The position numbers were made by a program, and so were the translations under genes. From Pseudomonadota bacterium (GTDB lineage Bacteria > Pseudomonadota > Gammaproteobacteria > Burkholderiales > Nitrosomonadaceae): a DNA stretch of 64,000 nucleotides. The notes below the pieces were generated by a model. The model worked only from the letters and a program-made list of their open reading frames with translations. It was not told where the DNA came from and did not search any database. The DNA lies in contig JAFEGA010000002.1 in assembly GCA_018240285.1 (NCBI GenBank), positions 62,001 to 126,000 of the forward strand. The letters run 5' to 3'. This document shows, piece after piece, positions 29,941 through 38,155 of this stretch. The first letter of the stretch is position 1. Every line of letters starts with the position of its first letter.

Positions 29941-30582
29941 TTAAGCGTTTTGTTTTCTACGGCGTGCGGCGATACCCAGCAATCCCAATCCGGCCAGCAA
30001 CATTGCATAGGTTTCTGGTTCTGGAACAACACCTACCGTAGCGCCATAATAGTATTCATAGTCTGGCGTTGTAAAGGGAATGTCAGTAAAAGTGCCATAA
30101 AACTGAATAAGACCATTGCCTTCCAATCCGGTAACGACACTACCGCTTTGAGTAAGCGACCCACCTGCCCAATGACCAGGGCCTTGACTGAGTATGCTAA
30201 ATGACGCGCCCAGGAAGTCGAACCTGACAGGTACACCCGTTTGGCCAACGCTGAATAAATCCATCACCGGATTAACTACTGGCGCGGAGAAATGAAAGTT
30301 ATTAATCGCGCCTCCTGTTCCGCCTGTCATTAGGATTGTTCCATTGGTTCCCGGCGTATTGGTAATCGCCCCGCTTGTAAATGAAGCAGGAACATCGTAA
30401 ATGTACGAATTGTAATCTATACCAAATGTGCTGCCAGTGTAAGTCACATTAATGGAGCCGATGGTTCCATTAGCAATAGTTGCGTTATCCGATGATGTCC
30501 AACTTGTCCAATTCGCTGCGGCCATTGCTTGAGCAGGTATGATCATTGCCATGCCGATAATAAGAGCAGTATATTTATTCAT
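29941..30582 (-). CDS. PEP-CTERM sorting-signal protein
   Basis: 213 residues. Signal peptide MNKYTALIIGMAMIIPAQAMA; Thr/Ser/Gly-rich beta-type mature part; C-terminal sorting signal VPEPETYAMLLAGLGLLG followed by IAARRRKQNA. Such proteins are cut and processed by exosortase (EpsH/XrtA) at the inner membrane and are linked to exopolysaccharide or surface. No exosortase gene is in the window. The gene reads opposite to the hox genes that flank it. Confidence 0.92.
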   Translation of the reverse strand: MNKYTALIIGMAMIIPAQAMAAANWTSWTSSDNATIANGTIGSINVTYTGSTFGIDYNSYIYDVPASFTSGAITNTPGTNGTILMTGGTGGAINNFHFSAPVVNPVMDLFSVGQTGVPVRFDFLGASFSILSQGPGHWAGGSLTQSGSVVTGLEGNGLIQFYGTFTDIPFTTPDYEYYYGATVGVVPEPETYAMLLAGLGLLGIAARRRKQNA

Positions 30583-30666
30583 TTGATTTCCTCAGAAATT
30601 ATTATTAATAATCAATCTGTCACGTTAATAAGTATAATCTCGGAGTACTCTTGTCACAATAGTAAA

Positions 30667-30710
30667 TTGCTCCTTTTCTTCTGGTACATTGCTACTTTTC
30701 TCCTGGTGTA
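30667..30710. repeat. 22-bp direct repeat upstream of the PEP-CTERM gene
   Basis: Two adjacent 22-bp units beginning TTGCTCCTTTTCTTCTGGT and TTGCTACTTTTCTCCTGGT, 18 of 22 identical. They lie about 85-130 bp upstream of the minus-strand start at 30582. The two-turn spacing would place both on the same DNA face, as expected for an activator pair. Confidence 0.55.
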
Positions 30711-30776
30711 ATCACACGAAGCAAATACTACCGGCAGAATCGGAACAACGATAAAGACGCCAATCTCATTAATATA

Positions 30777-30864
30777 AAGGAGCGCCGATTAATTCGGCGA
30801 ACCAGACGAAGCGATAGGCGCACGGAACGCAGCAACCGGGACATATCGACAAGATAGGCGAGGG
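30777..30864 (+). repeat. Family A repeat, partial copy (left part)
   Basis: Aligns with the first 90 bp of the 19950-20096 element (GATTAATTCGGCGAAC, GAAGCGATAGG, CACGGAACGCAGC, AGATAGGCGAG). The right part and right inverted repeat are missing. It abuts the broken exported-protein gene, so the two lesions may come from one event. Confidence 0.82.
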
Positions 30865-30869
30865 TAAAT

Positions 30870-31102
30870 GACTAACTGGCGGAGAAATTCAAACCAATAT
30901 CCGAGCCGAGCCGATAAATACACCATTAAACGGCGCAGGCTTACCGGTTCCGGCAATCAGAAAAACACACCGGTGATCGCGGCGTTACACCATCGGCAAA
31001 ATCCTGATCACCGAGGGTTACAACCGTATTTGCATAAACCAACTGAGATCCGGCCAGAAGCGCGAACGGTATGATTATTTTTGCAGACAAATATTTTTTC
31101 AT
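30870..31102 (-). pseudogene. Broken exported-protein gene, PEP-CTERM-like N-terminus
   Basis: From ATG 31102, with AGAGGA just upstream, a clean signal peptide is encoded (MKKYLSAKIIIPFALLAGSQ, then LVYA), then NTVVTLGDQDFADGVTP. The frame ends at a stop at 30941 after 53 residues. In another frame the sequence goes on as AGTGKPAPFNGVFIGSAR, which fits the same kind of surface protein. So one or more frameshifts are present. The rest of the gene, including any sorting signal, is replaced by the partial family A repeat. Confidence 0.65.
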
Positions 31103-31369
31103 TGAAAAATCCTCTTTGAATAGGTGAATGTTTTTTCCTCAGCATTCACGAAACGGTAGCGATAATGATCGACTCTATAGCCAGGCAAAACCGATTCCCG
31201 TCAACCGGCTCCGTTACGTTATACTTTCATATCGCAATCCAGATCAAGGAATTTCCATATCAGGAATTCATTATATTATTCATCATAATAACTATATTCC
31301 ATCGATATTTCTTGACCGGTAAAATAAGAATGCCGCGCATCCATTTTGTGAGAACTAATCCGATAAAAA

Positions 31370-31927
31370 ATGACGACTGAGCACACCATCAACCACAAAC
31401 TCAAAATCGCCACCACGTCGTTGGCAGGTTGCTTCGGTTGCCATATGTCGTTCCTCGACATGGACGAGCGCTTGGCTGGTTTGCTGGAGCAGGTCGAGTT
31501 CGATCGTTCGCCGTTCACCGACATCAAGCATTGCGGGCCGTGCGATATCGGCTTGATCGAAGGCGGCGTGTGCAACGCGGAAAATGTGCATGTGCTGCGC
31601 GAGTTTCGCACTAATTGCAAGATTCTAGTGGCGGTTGGCGCGTGCGCGATCAACGGCGGCGTGCCGGCGATGCGCAATTATTTCGACTTGCAGGATTGTC
31701 TGGAGGAAGTGTATGTACGCGGCACCAATGTAACCCACCCGCGCATCCCGGACGATCCCGAGCTACCGTTGCTGCTCGACAAAGTCTATCCGGTGAGTGA
31801 GATCGTCCCAATCGATTATTTCCTGCCGGGCTGCCCGCCTTCCGCCGAGGCTTTTTTGCAGTTGCTGCAACCGCTGCTGACCGGGGGAAAACCGGTGATC
31901 GCCAAATCCCAATTACACTACGATTGA
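31370..31927 (+). CDS. hoxY: NAD-reducing hydrogenase small subunit HoxY
   Basis: 185 residues. The proximal [4Fe-4S] cluster ligands are visible: AGCFGC (Cys21, Cys24), VGACAINGGVPAMRN and LPGCPPSAEAF. It relays electrons between the [NiFe] site of HoxH and the diaphorase. It overlaps hoxH by 4 bp. No good Shine-Dalgarno precedes its start. It is separated from hoxFU by about 4.2 kb, so hoxYH must have their own promoter unless a very long transcript exists; between them also lies an opposite-strand gene. Confidence 0.95.
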   Translation: MTTEHTINHKLKIATTSLAGCFGCHMSFLDMDERLAGLLEQVEFDRSPFTDIKHCGPCDIGLIEGGVCNAENVHVLREFRTNCKILVAVGACAINGGVPAMRNYFDLQDCLEEVYVRGTNVTHPRIPDDPELPLLLDKVYPVSEIVPIDYFLPGCPPSAEAFLQLLQPLLTGGKPVIAKSQLHYD

Positions 31928-33405
31928 GCATCATGGAACCGGAAAAACCTACGCCACCAACTACCCGCCGCATCGCCATCGACCCGGTCACACGCGTCGA
32001 AGGGCATGGCAAAATCACACTACTGGTCGACGAAGACAATCACATCGTCGAAGCGCGCTTTCATATCGTCGAGTTCCGCGGTTTCGAGAAATTCATCCAA
32101 GGCCGCCCGTTCTGGGAAGTGCCGTTTTTTGTGCAACGGCTGTGCGGCATCTGTCCGGTCAGTCATCAATTGGCAGCGGCAAAAGCGGTCGATCAGATCG
32201 TTGGCGTAAAACAACTCACGCCTGCTGCAACCAAGCTGCGCCGCCTGCTGCATTTCGGCCAGATGCTGCAATCGCACGCGCTGCACTTTTTCCATTTGTC
32301 GTCACCGGATTTTCTGTTCGGTTTTGGCAGCGATCCAGCAAAGCGCAACATCGCCGGTGTGCTGGAGCGATACCCGGAAATCGCGCTGAAAGGCGTAAAG
32401 CTGCGCAAATACGGTCAGCGCATCATCGAAGCGATCACCGGCAAACGCATTCACGGCACCGGCACCGTGCCCGGCGGCATGAACAAACCGCTCACAGTGC
32501 CCGAACGCAATGCATTGCTTGCAGATATCAATGGCATCCTGCAATGGAGCCAGGATGCTGTGACCCTGAACGAACATATTCATACGGCTCATCCGGAACA
32601 CCGCCATTTCGGCACGCTGCCGAGCCATTACCTCAGCATGACCGGCAGCAACGGCGAACTGGAGTTCTACCACGGCGGATTGCGCGCACGCGCCGCCGAT
32701 GGCAGTGAAATCTTCGATCAATTTGATTACTGCGATTACCAGCAAATCATCAAGGAAGAAGTGCGTTCGTGGAGTTACCTGAAATTTCCGTATTTTTCCG
32801 CGTTGGGAACCGGACAAGGCTGGTACCGCGTCGGCCCCCTCGCGCGCATCAATAATTGCGATATCATCACAACACCGTTGGCGGAAGCGGCGCGTCAACG
32901 CTTCAAAGCCACCTGCCACGGCGGCCCGGTGCACGACACGCTGGCGTACCACTGGGCACGCATGATCGAACTGCTGCACTGCGCCGAATCGATCCAAACG
33001 CTGCTACACGATCCCGGCATCACCGGTACTGATTTATTGGCAGAAAAAGGTGAGCACCAGCCACAAGGCATCGGCGTCATCGAAGCGCCGCGCGGCACGC
33101 TGTTTCATCACTATCACGTCAATGACGAAGGGCTCATTACCCAAGCCAACCTGATCGTCTCAACCACCAGCAACAACCGGGCGATGAACGAATCGGTGCG
33201 CGTGGTCGCCAACCAATACCTCGACGGCCACGAAATCACCGAAGCGCTGCTGAACCACCTCGAAGTCGCCGTGCGCGCGTACGACCCCTGCCTATCCTGC
33301 GCCACGCATGCACTGGGCAAAATGCCGTTGCAGGTGACATTGCAAGACCGGGGAGGAAACGTGATTCATCAGTTGACGAAGGGGGTGGATGGCGCGGTTC
33401 GGTGA
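31924..33405 (+). CDS. hoxH: NAD-reducing hydrogenase large subunit HoxH ([NiFe] active site)
   Basis: 493 residues. The [NiFe] ligands are complete: RLCGIC (Cys74, Cys77) near the N-terminus and DPCLSCATH (Cys456, Cys459) near the C-terminus. After His462 there are 31 more residues, the extension normally removed by the HoxW endopeptidase once nickel is inserted. The early DPVTRVEGHGKI motif is also present. So the enzyme looks catalytically competent. No hoxW or hyp maturation genes are in the window; they must be elsewhere for the enzyme to work. Confidence 0.96.
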   Translation: MSIMEPEKPTPPTTRRIAIDPVTRVEGHGKITLLVDEDNHIVEARFHIVEFRGFEKFIQGRPFWEVPFFVQRLCGICPVSHQLAAAKAVDQIVGVKQLTPAATKLRRLLHFGQMLQSHALHFFHLSSPDFLFGFGSDPAKRNIAGVLERYPEIALKGVKLRKYGQRIIEAITGKRIHGTGTVPGGMNKPLTVPERNALLADINGILQWSQDAVTLNEHIHTAHPEHRHFGTLPSHYLSMTGSNGELEFYHGGLRARAADGSEIFDQFDYCDYQQIIKEEVRSWSYLKFPYFSALGTGQGWYRVGPLARINNCDIITTPLAEAARQRFKATCHGGPVHDTLAYHWARMIELLHCAESIQTLLHDPGITGTDLLAEKGEHQPQGIGVIEAPRGTLFHHYHVNDEGLITQANLIVSTTSNNRAMNESVRVVANQYLDGHEITEALLNHLEVAVRAYDPCLSCATHALGKMPLQVTLQDRGGNVIHQLTKGVDGAVR

Positions 33406-33590
33406 TGAATGAAAGAAGCGCAAATTTAGAAAGCTTGTTATATTAAAAGATAAATTGACAATCTTTCATACAATATGATGAAAATAGCATGCGGCATTTC
33501 GTTTTAGATTTTATTTCTGACGTATTTAATTGTGTCATTTCGGATGTCTAATTTTAGTTGGGCATCAGAGAAGATGGGTAGTTTGGAAAG

Positions 33591-34445
33591 ATGCACTTGA
33601 TTTACTGTCTTGATACGAGCGCTATCAATCGGCTGTTCGATGATCCAGAGTGCGAAGCTATCGTCAAAACATTGCTAGCGGTCGGTTCGTTCCGTGTTAG
33701 CGCCTACAACGTGCTGGAGGTTGCAAAGACCCACGACTGTGGGCGGCGAACGGCCCTAATTGATCTTATGAAACGCATCGCGCAACAAAAACGTCCGCTC
33801 GACCCACCAAACACCATCCTTCTCAACTACGCTTCTGCTCACTCAAAATGCGCCCCCTCGGTTGAGGTGAACCGTGACGAGAATTTAGAGGGCCTATGGA
33901 TAGCGTTGAACAAACCGGATTTAGTTGATGATGAGGCTAAAAATGAAGCGGGAGAATGGGCCAAGGATCTTGATCAGAACTTTGACCAGGTAATCACTGG
34001 TGATCGAGACGCTTATCAGAAGCTATTCTCCGTCGACTCAAGAGCGCGCCCCTGCTCAATTGCCTCAACATTTCGACATTTTATTGCGAAGCGGCACGAA
34101 TGTAAGTCACTGGTAGTCGATATCTATCAACACCACGTTGGAAAGATGCTCACTGATGAGGGATACCAAGAGTTGGTTCGAGAACCGGTGTGGCCGCTAT
34201 ACCTACTCGGCTACGCATTTGGCGTTCATAAGCGATCTATCCAAAGCGAAGGCTTTTCGCCAAAACGAAATGCGGGTGCGGTTGACCTTGGTCAAGCCGT
34301 CTACCTCCCCCTTTGTGATCGTTTTGTGACTAATGACAGGCCTCAGTACCAGGCTCTCCGCCTTCTGAATGTGCTTAACACGAAGCGCCGTACTGAAGTA
34401 CTACTATATGACACTTTTCGCACTCGTCTATTCGGGTTTTCATAA
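33591..34445 (+). CDS. PIN-like domain protein, possible nuclease
   Basis: 284 residues, longer than a typical VapC toxin. It opens YCLDTSAINRLF (Asp8), then NVLEV (Glu43). The distal acidic set is near the end: VDLGQAVYLP (Asp232), LCDRFVTND (Asp243, Asp250). This order fits a PIN fold with an inserted helical region of about 150 residues. No antitoxin-sized gene is next to it on either side, so a VapBC pair is not supported. Its sequence style differs from hoxH and it is flanked by gene-poor DNA, suggesting an accessory gene. Confidence 0.65.
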   Translation: MHLIYCLDTSAINRLFDDPECEAIVKTLLAVGSFRVSAYNVLEVAKTHDCGRRTALIDLMKRIAQQKRPLDPPNTILLNYASAHSKCAPSVEVNRDENLEGLWIALNKPDLVDDEAKNEAGEWAKDLDQNFDQVITGDRDAYQKLFSVDSRARPCSIASTFRHFIAKRHECKSLVVDIYQHHVGKMLTDEGYQELVREPVWPLYLLGYAFGVHKRSIQSEGFSPKRNAGAVDLGQAVYLPLCDRFVTNDRPQYQALRLLNVLNTKRRTEVLLYDTFRTRLFGFS

Positions 34446-34775
34446 CAGACACTAAACATCACGCTGCAGAGGACGTGCAAAAAGCGGTACGCCCCTTGGC
34501 TAAACATTAGATTTCAGTTTATATCCGAGAGTAATTTGGGGAGAAATTATTGAACATGCTAATAGCCGCAACAATAGTAACGAAGTGGTTCGGGCTACGC
34601 TCTTGAGGATGCGTTTTGCATTATGTACACAAACAACGAGAATTTGGAGAGCCATTACCAAAGGAGAGAATAACCAAATGCAGTAGTTATATACTTCAAG
34701 TGCCACGCACGTTGACGTAATGCCGCAACCAATAATCGAGGTTTCAAGGAGAACTGATAATTGTATTGAGTGATC
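34446..34775. other. Gene-poor region between the PIN-like gene and DUF2905
   Basis: I see no credible gene, RNA or inverted repeat. A short open frame on the minus strand lacks a start context and any family pattern. Confidence 0.5.
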
Positions 34776-34976
34776 TCATTTACGCAACCACCACATAATC
34801 AGTGTCAGCACGACAGAAATCAGCAAGCCGGTCATCAGCGGAAAATGAAAGCTGAAGTTCTCGCGCTCGATATGAATATCACCTGGCAAACGGCCGAGCG
34901 GCAGTTGCGATAGCCAGGGCCATAGCAGGCCGAGCACCAGCAGTAGGATTCCAAGTGTAATCAGTAATTGTTGCAT
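34776..34976 (-). CDS. DUF2905 small membrane protein
   Basis: 66 residues with two membrane helices (LLITLGILLLVLGLLWPWL and PLMTGLLISVVLTLIMWWL). The family motif LGRLPGDIHIERENFSFHFP lies between them. Function unknown. It is third in a likely operon after the OYE reductase and blc (32-bp gap). Confidence 0.88.
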   Translation of the reverse strand: MQQLLITLGILLLVLGLLWPWLSQLPLGRLPGDIHIERENFSFHFPLMTGLLISVVLTLIMWWLRK

Positions 34977-35008
34977 CGCGTGAATTTAATCCACATCGCA
35001 AATTTGAA

Positions 35009-35524
35009 TTAATCCTGTTTTGGAAAAATCAGTTTGTCCGTCGCAAAACCGAGTTCACCGGCTTTTTGTATAAAACGGTTCAGCACTTCATCGCTCACCA
35101 CCGGTGTTCTTGCCAGCAGCCACAGATACGATTTGTCGTAGCTGGTGATGAAGGCGTATTGATAGTCTTCCTTGTCCAACTCGAACACGATGTACGCGCC
35201 GTAAAACGGGCCGAAGAAGGAAACCTTCAAATAGCCTTCTTGCGGACTTCCGACGAAATACGCTTTGCCTTCCGCTTCCTTCCATTTGTTGTCCACAGCC
35301 GAGAAACCTCTGTTGACGACTTTGACACCACCGTCTTCGCGTAGCGAGTACTCGGCGGTGATATTGGCTAAGCCGCGTTCAAACGAATGGTCGAGGCGGG
35401 CGATTTCGTACCATTTCCCGAGATAACGATTGAGTTCGAAGCCATCAACCGGCGCGACATTTTGCGGTACCGAGACACATCCGCCGAGCAGAATGATCAG
35501 GAGAAAAAACGGTAACAATCGCAT
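35009..35524 (-). CDS. blc: Bacterial lipocalin (outer-membrane lipoprotein Blc)
   Basis: 171 residues. Lipoprotein signal with lipobox LLGGC (Cys16). The lipocalin first motif YLGKWYEIARLDHSFERGL is seen, as are FGPFYGAYIVFELD and the late SYLWLLARTP. It binds fatty acids or lysophospholipids and is linked to membrane repair under stress. Two bases separate it from the upstream reductase gene, so the two are co-transcribed. Confidence 0.93.
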   Translation of the reverse strand: MRLLPFFLLIILLGGCVSVPQNVAPVDGFELNRYLGKWYEIARLDHSFERGLANITAEYSLREDGGVKVVNRGFSAVDNKWKEAEGKAYFVGSPQEGYLKVSFFGPFYGAYIVFELDKEDYQYAFITSYDKSYLWLLARTPVVSDEVLNRFIQKAGELGFATDKLIFPKQD

Positions 35525-35525
35525 G

Positions 35526-36605
35526 TCAGTGCTCCGATACAGGATTTAACGTTGGATAATCGGTATAGCCTTCAGCATCGAAGGTATAAAACGTAGCTGG
35601 ATTGGGTTCATTGAGCGGCGCGCCTGTTATGATCCGCGCCGGTAAATCCGGGTTTGCCAGGAAGCTCACGCCGAAAGCCACGGCATCCACTTTACCCGTG
35701 GAAATGTCGCGATCCGCTTCTTCCGCGGTGTACCCCATATTGCCGATCAAGACACCTTTATAATGTTCACGGATCGGCGTCAGAACATCGCCGCCTTGCT
35801 GGCGGTAAACGTCGCCGCGTATCACGTGCAGGTAGGCCAGATGATAGTCGTTGAGCCGATTGGCTAGCCAAGCGGATAACCCAACCGGATCGCTGTCGAT
35901 CATGCTGTTGTAGCTGCTCAGCGGAGAAATACGCAACCCGACCCGCTCGCTGCCCCACACGGCGCAGACGGCTTCGAGCACTTCCAAGGTCAAACGTGCG
36001 CGATTTTCAACCGAGCCGCCGTAAGGGCCGCTGCGTTTGTTTGAACCGTCTCGCAAGAATTCATCCAGCAAATAGCCGTTCGCTCCGTGGATTTCAATAC
36101 CGTCGAAACCGGCGGTCAAGGCATTTTGCGCCGCTTTCTTGAAACCGGTGGCGATGCCGGGTAATTCGTCGTCACGCAATTCGCGTGGAACGGCGTACGG
36201 CTTTTTTCCTTCCGGCGTGCGCACTTCATCGGCAATGGCGATGGCGCTCGGCGCAACCGGCTGCGCGCCGCGATTGAGCAACGGATGGCACGCCCGGCCG
36301 CCGTGCCAGATTTGTAGAAAGATTCTGCCGCCGGCTGCATGCACGGCGTCGGTGATCAATTTCCAACCAGTAACTTGTGCTTCGGAATAAACACCCGGTT
36401 CTTTCCAAAATGCCGAGTTACCTTCGATCGCCATCGTCGCTTCGGCAATGATCAGTCCGGCGCTTGCACGCTGCGCGTAATACTGCGCCATCATTGCGTT
36501 CGGAATATGTTCATCGCCTGCACGGCAACGCGTCAGCGGCGCCATGAAAATGCGGTTTGGCACAGTCAGCGCACCGAGCTTAAGCGGTGAAAACAAGGTG
36601 TTCAT
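35526..36605 (-). CDS. Old-yellow-enzyme family alkene reductase (NemA-like)
   Basis: 359 residues, an FMN-dependent TIM barrel. It begins LFSPLKLGALTVPNRIFMAPLTR, and has WHGGRACHP, FDGIEIHGANGYLLDEFL with the substrate-binding His-Ala-Asn, RSGPYGGSVENRAR, and GNMGYTAEEADRDI near the end. It reduces activated C=C bonds or nitro compounds with NAD(P)H. Its physiological substrate is unknown. First gene of an operon with blc and DUF2905, which suggests a detoxification and envelope-stress role. Confidence 0.9.
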   Translation of the reverse strand: MNTLFSPLKLGALTVPNRIFMAPLTRCRAGDEHIPNAMMAQYYAQRASAGLIIAEATMAIEGNSAFWKEPGVYSEAQVTGWKLITDAVHAAGGRIFLQIWHGGRACHPLLNRGAQPVAPSAIAIADEVRTPEGKKPYAVPRELRDDELPGIATGFKKAAQNALTAGFDGIEIHGANGYLLDEFLRDGSNKRSGPYGGSVENRARLTLEVLEAVCAVWGSERVGLRISPLSSYNSMIDSDPVGLSAWLANRLNDYHLAYLHVIRGDVYRQQGGDVLTPIREHYKGVLIGNMGYTAEEADRDISTGKVDAVAFGVSFLANPDLPARIITGAPLNEPNPATFYTFDAEGYTDYPTLNPVSEH

Positions 36606-36731
36606 CCATTAAATCTCCTCACACATACAGTATGAGTCATTCTAGCGTAATTTGGCTTGCTCTACTTTTACTCGATCTCTGCAATTTTTATAAAAATATT
36701 TCTTATATTTTTCAATAAGAAAGAAAATAAT

Positions 36732-36769
36732 GTGAATTAATCGTGAAAATAGTGTGAACTTTTTGTGAA
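36732..36769 (+). promoter_or_regulatory. Four GTGAA motifs at exact 11-bp spacing
   Basis: GTGAA occurs at 36732, 36743, 36754 and 36765, each followed by an AT-rich 6-bp spacer. The array ends about 70 bp before the start of the small membrane protein gene at 36839. Tandem sites one helical turn apart are typical of winged-helix response regulators of the OmpR/PhoB type. The regulator is unknown. Confidence 0.6.
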
Positions 36770-36838
36770 GGTTATTCTCAAATATGTCGTAAATGCTTTT
36801 TTCAAACACCCTCAATAAATTTTAAAAAGGAGATTCTC

Positions 36839-37057
36839 ATGAAAACAGGTCATATTTTTGTTATCTCAGCACTGGTTATTAGCGGCACATTCTTCGGTGT
36901 TTTGTCGTTGTTTAATCTGCCAGAATCAGTAACCGAATGGGTTATCTCCGATATTATTCTTGGCGCAGTTCTGTACGTAAACTATCTGGTGATTGTGATG
37001 GGCACGGGTTCATCTAAATCCAGAGTACATTATCCAAACAAAAAAGTTACCGCGTAA
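36839..37057 (+). CDS. Small two-helix membrane protein, unknown
   Basis: 72 residues with two hydrophobic segments (IFVISALVISGTFFGVLSLF and IILGAVLYVNYLVIVMGTG) and a short basic tail. AAAGGAGATTCTC precedes ATG 36839, a strong Shine-Dalgarno. The gene has a phased repeat array upstream and a good terminator downstream, so it is an independently regulated small gene. I do not recognise the family. Confidence 0.75.
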   Translation: MKTGHIFVISALVISGTFFGVLSLFNLPESVTEWVISDIILGAVLYVNYLVIVMGTGSSKSRVHYPNKKVTA

Positions 37058-37074
37058 AACTCTCCGAAGTAATG

Positions 37075-37113
37075 GGGTTAAGTTAATCGTGCGGCTTAAC
37101 CCTTCTTTTTTTT
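37075..37113 (+). terminator. Rho-independent terminator of the small membrane protein gene
   Basis: Stem GGGTTAAG / CTTAACCC with a 12-nt loop, followed by TTCTTTTTTTT, 17 bp after the stop. Confidence 0.88.
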
Positions 37114-37140
37114 CAGCAACTAATACCGGCATTTTGGCAA

Positions 37141-38106
37141 TTAAAGCTGCTTGAAACGCTCCGTGGGTTGATCAAGCCAATGAATCAACCCTTGCGCATT
37201 CAGCCGGATATCCGAACGTAAAAGTTCATCGACCGTGTCTAGCGGCAACTGGCAACCATGCTTTTCCAGGCGATGCAGAAATAATTCTCGCAGTGCATTT
37301 GCAATCATGGTTTGCCGGTCTTCCTCATTTTTTGCGCGCTGTGCGATTTCCACGTGCGCATCGAGTAATTCATGCAGCGATTGCGCGTGGTGCGCCAGAT
37401 GACCGATCTGGCTGTAGTGTGTCAAATAAGCATAGCGCGGCTGATAGCGCATGATACGGTCAATCGACGCATGCGCCGCGGCAGGATCGAATTGCACCGG
37501 CGATGTCGTCGGAATGACAAATTCCAGACCACCGGCATCGAATTCCCGGTATGAAACACCGAAAGTATCACCGGTAAAAAAAGATTGGCTACGTTCGTCA
37601 TAAATGCAATTGTGATGGCGCGCATGTCCCGGCGTATCGAGAAATAACAGCGGACGACCATTGAGATCGATGCGGCTTTCATCCGGCGCTTCGATAATGC
37701 GTGCAGCATCAATGGGGTAAATTTCGCCATACACGCGCCTGAACTCAGCCTCACCATAAACACCTATGGCGCCGGCAACAAGCCGCGCCGGATTCGCCAT
37801 ATGACTCGCGCCGCGCGGATGCACCACCAATTTGGCGTTCGGAAAAAGACGCATGCATTCGCTGGCACCACCGGCATGATCCAGATGGATATGCGTCAAG
37901 ATGACATAAGCGACCGCTTCGACAGGGATGTTCTTTTGTTCGAGTGCTGCGGCGACGCCGGGAATGGAAAACGTAGTGCCGGTATCCACCAGCGCGGCCA
38001 CGCCTTTTTCGACAATCAAATGAATCGCCGCCCGTTTGGGGCGGTGAAACTGCGCATCAATGGCACTAATGCCATGTTCATAATCAATCACAAGCGGTAA
38101 TGACAT
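37141..38106 (-). CDS. Metallo-beta-lactamase-fold hydrolase
   Basis: 321 residues from ATG 38106, chosen for the GGAG upstream and family start (MSLPLVIDYEHGI). It has the metal motif THIHLDHAGG, a later LDTPGHARHH and TGDTFGVSYREFD. The C-terminal region (about 230-320) is a helical extension. It probably hydrolyses a thioester or lactone-type substrate, but none can be named. It follows acs by 49 bp on the same strand and may be co-transcribed. Confidence 0.85.
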   Translation of the reverse strand: MSLPLVIDYEHGISAIDAQFHRPKRAAIHLIVEKGVAALVDTGTTFSIPGVAAALEQKNIPVEAVAYVILTHIHLDHAGGASECMRLFPNAKLVVHPRGASHMANPARLVAGAIGVYGEAEFRRVYGEIYPIDAARIIEAPDESRIDLNGRPLLFLDTPGHARHHNCIYDERSQSFFTGDTFGVSYREFDAGGLEFVIPTTSPVQFDPAAAHASIDRIMRYQPRYAYLTHYSQIGHLAHHAQSLHELLDAHVEIAQRAKNEEDRQTMIANALRELFLHRLEKHGCQLPLDTVDELLRSDIRLNAQGLIHWLDQPTERFKQL

Positions 38107-38155
38107 AATTCTCCGGCTTCTTACAAACCAATCGTTCAAATAGTGATGTTGAATA

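Noticed and set aside
33591..34445. VapBC toxin-antitoxin pair
   Set aside because: No antitoxin-sized gene adjoins and the protein is too long for VapC.
34500..34706. 68-codon minus-strand frame with hydrophobic stretches
   Set aside because: AT-rich hydrophobic translation is expected by chance here; no start context.
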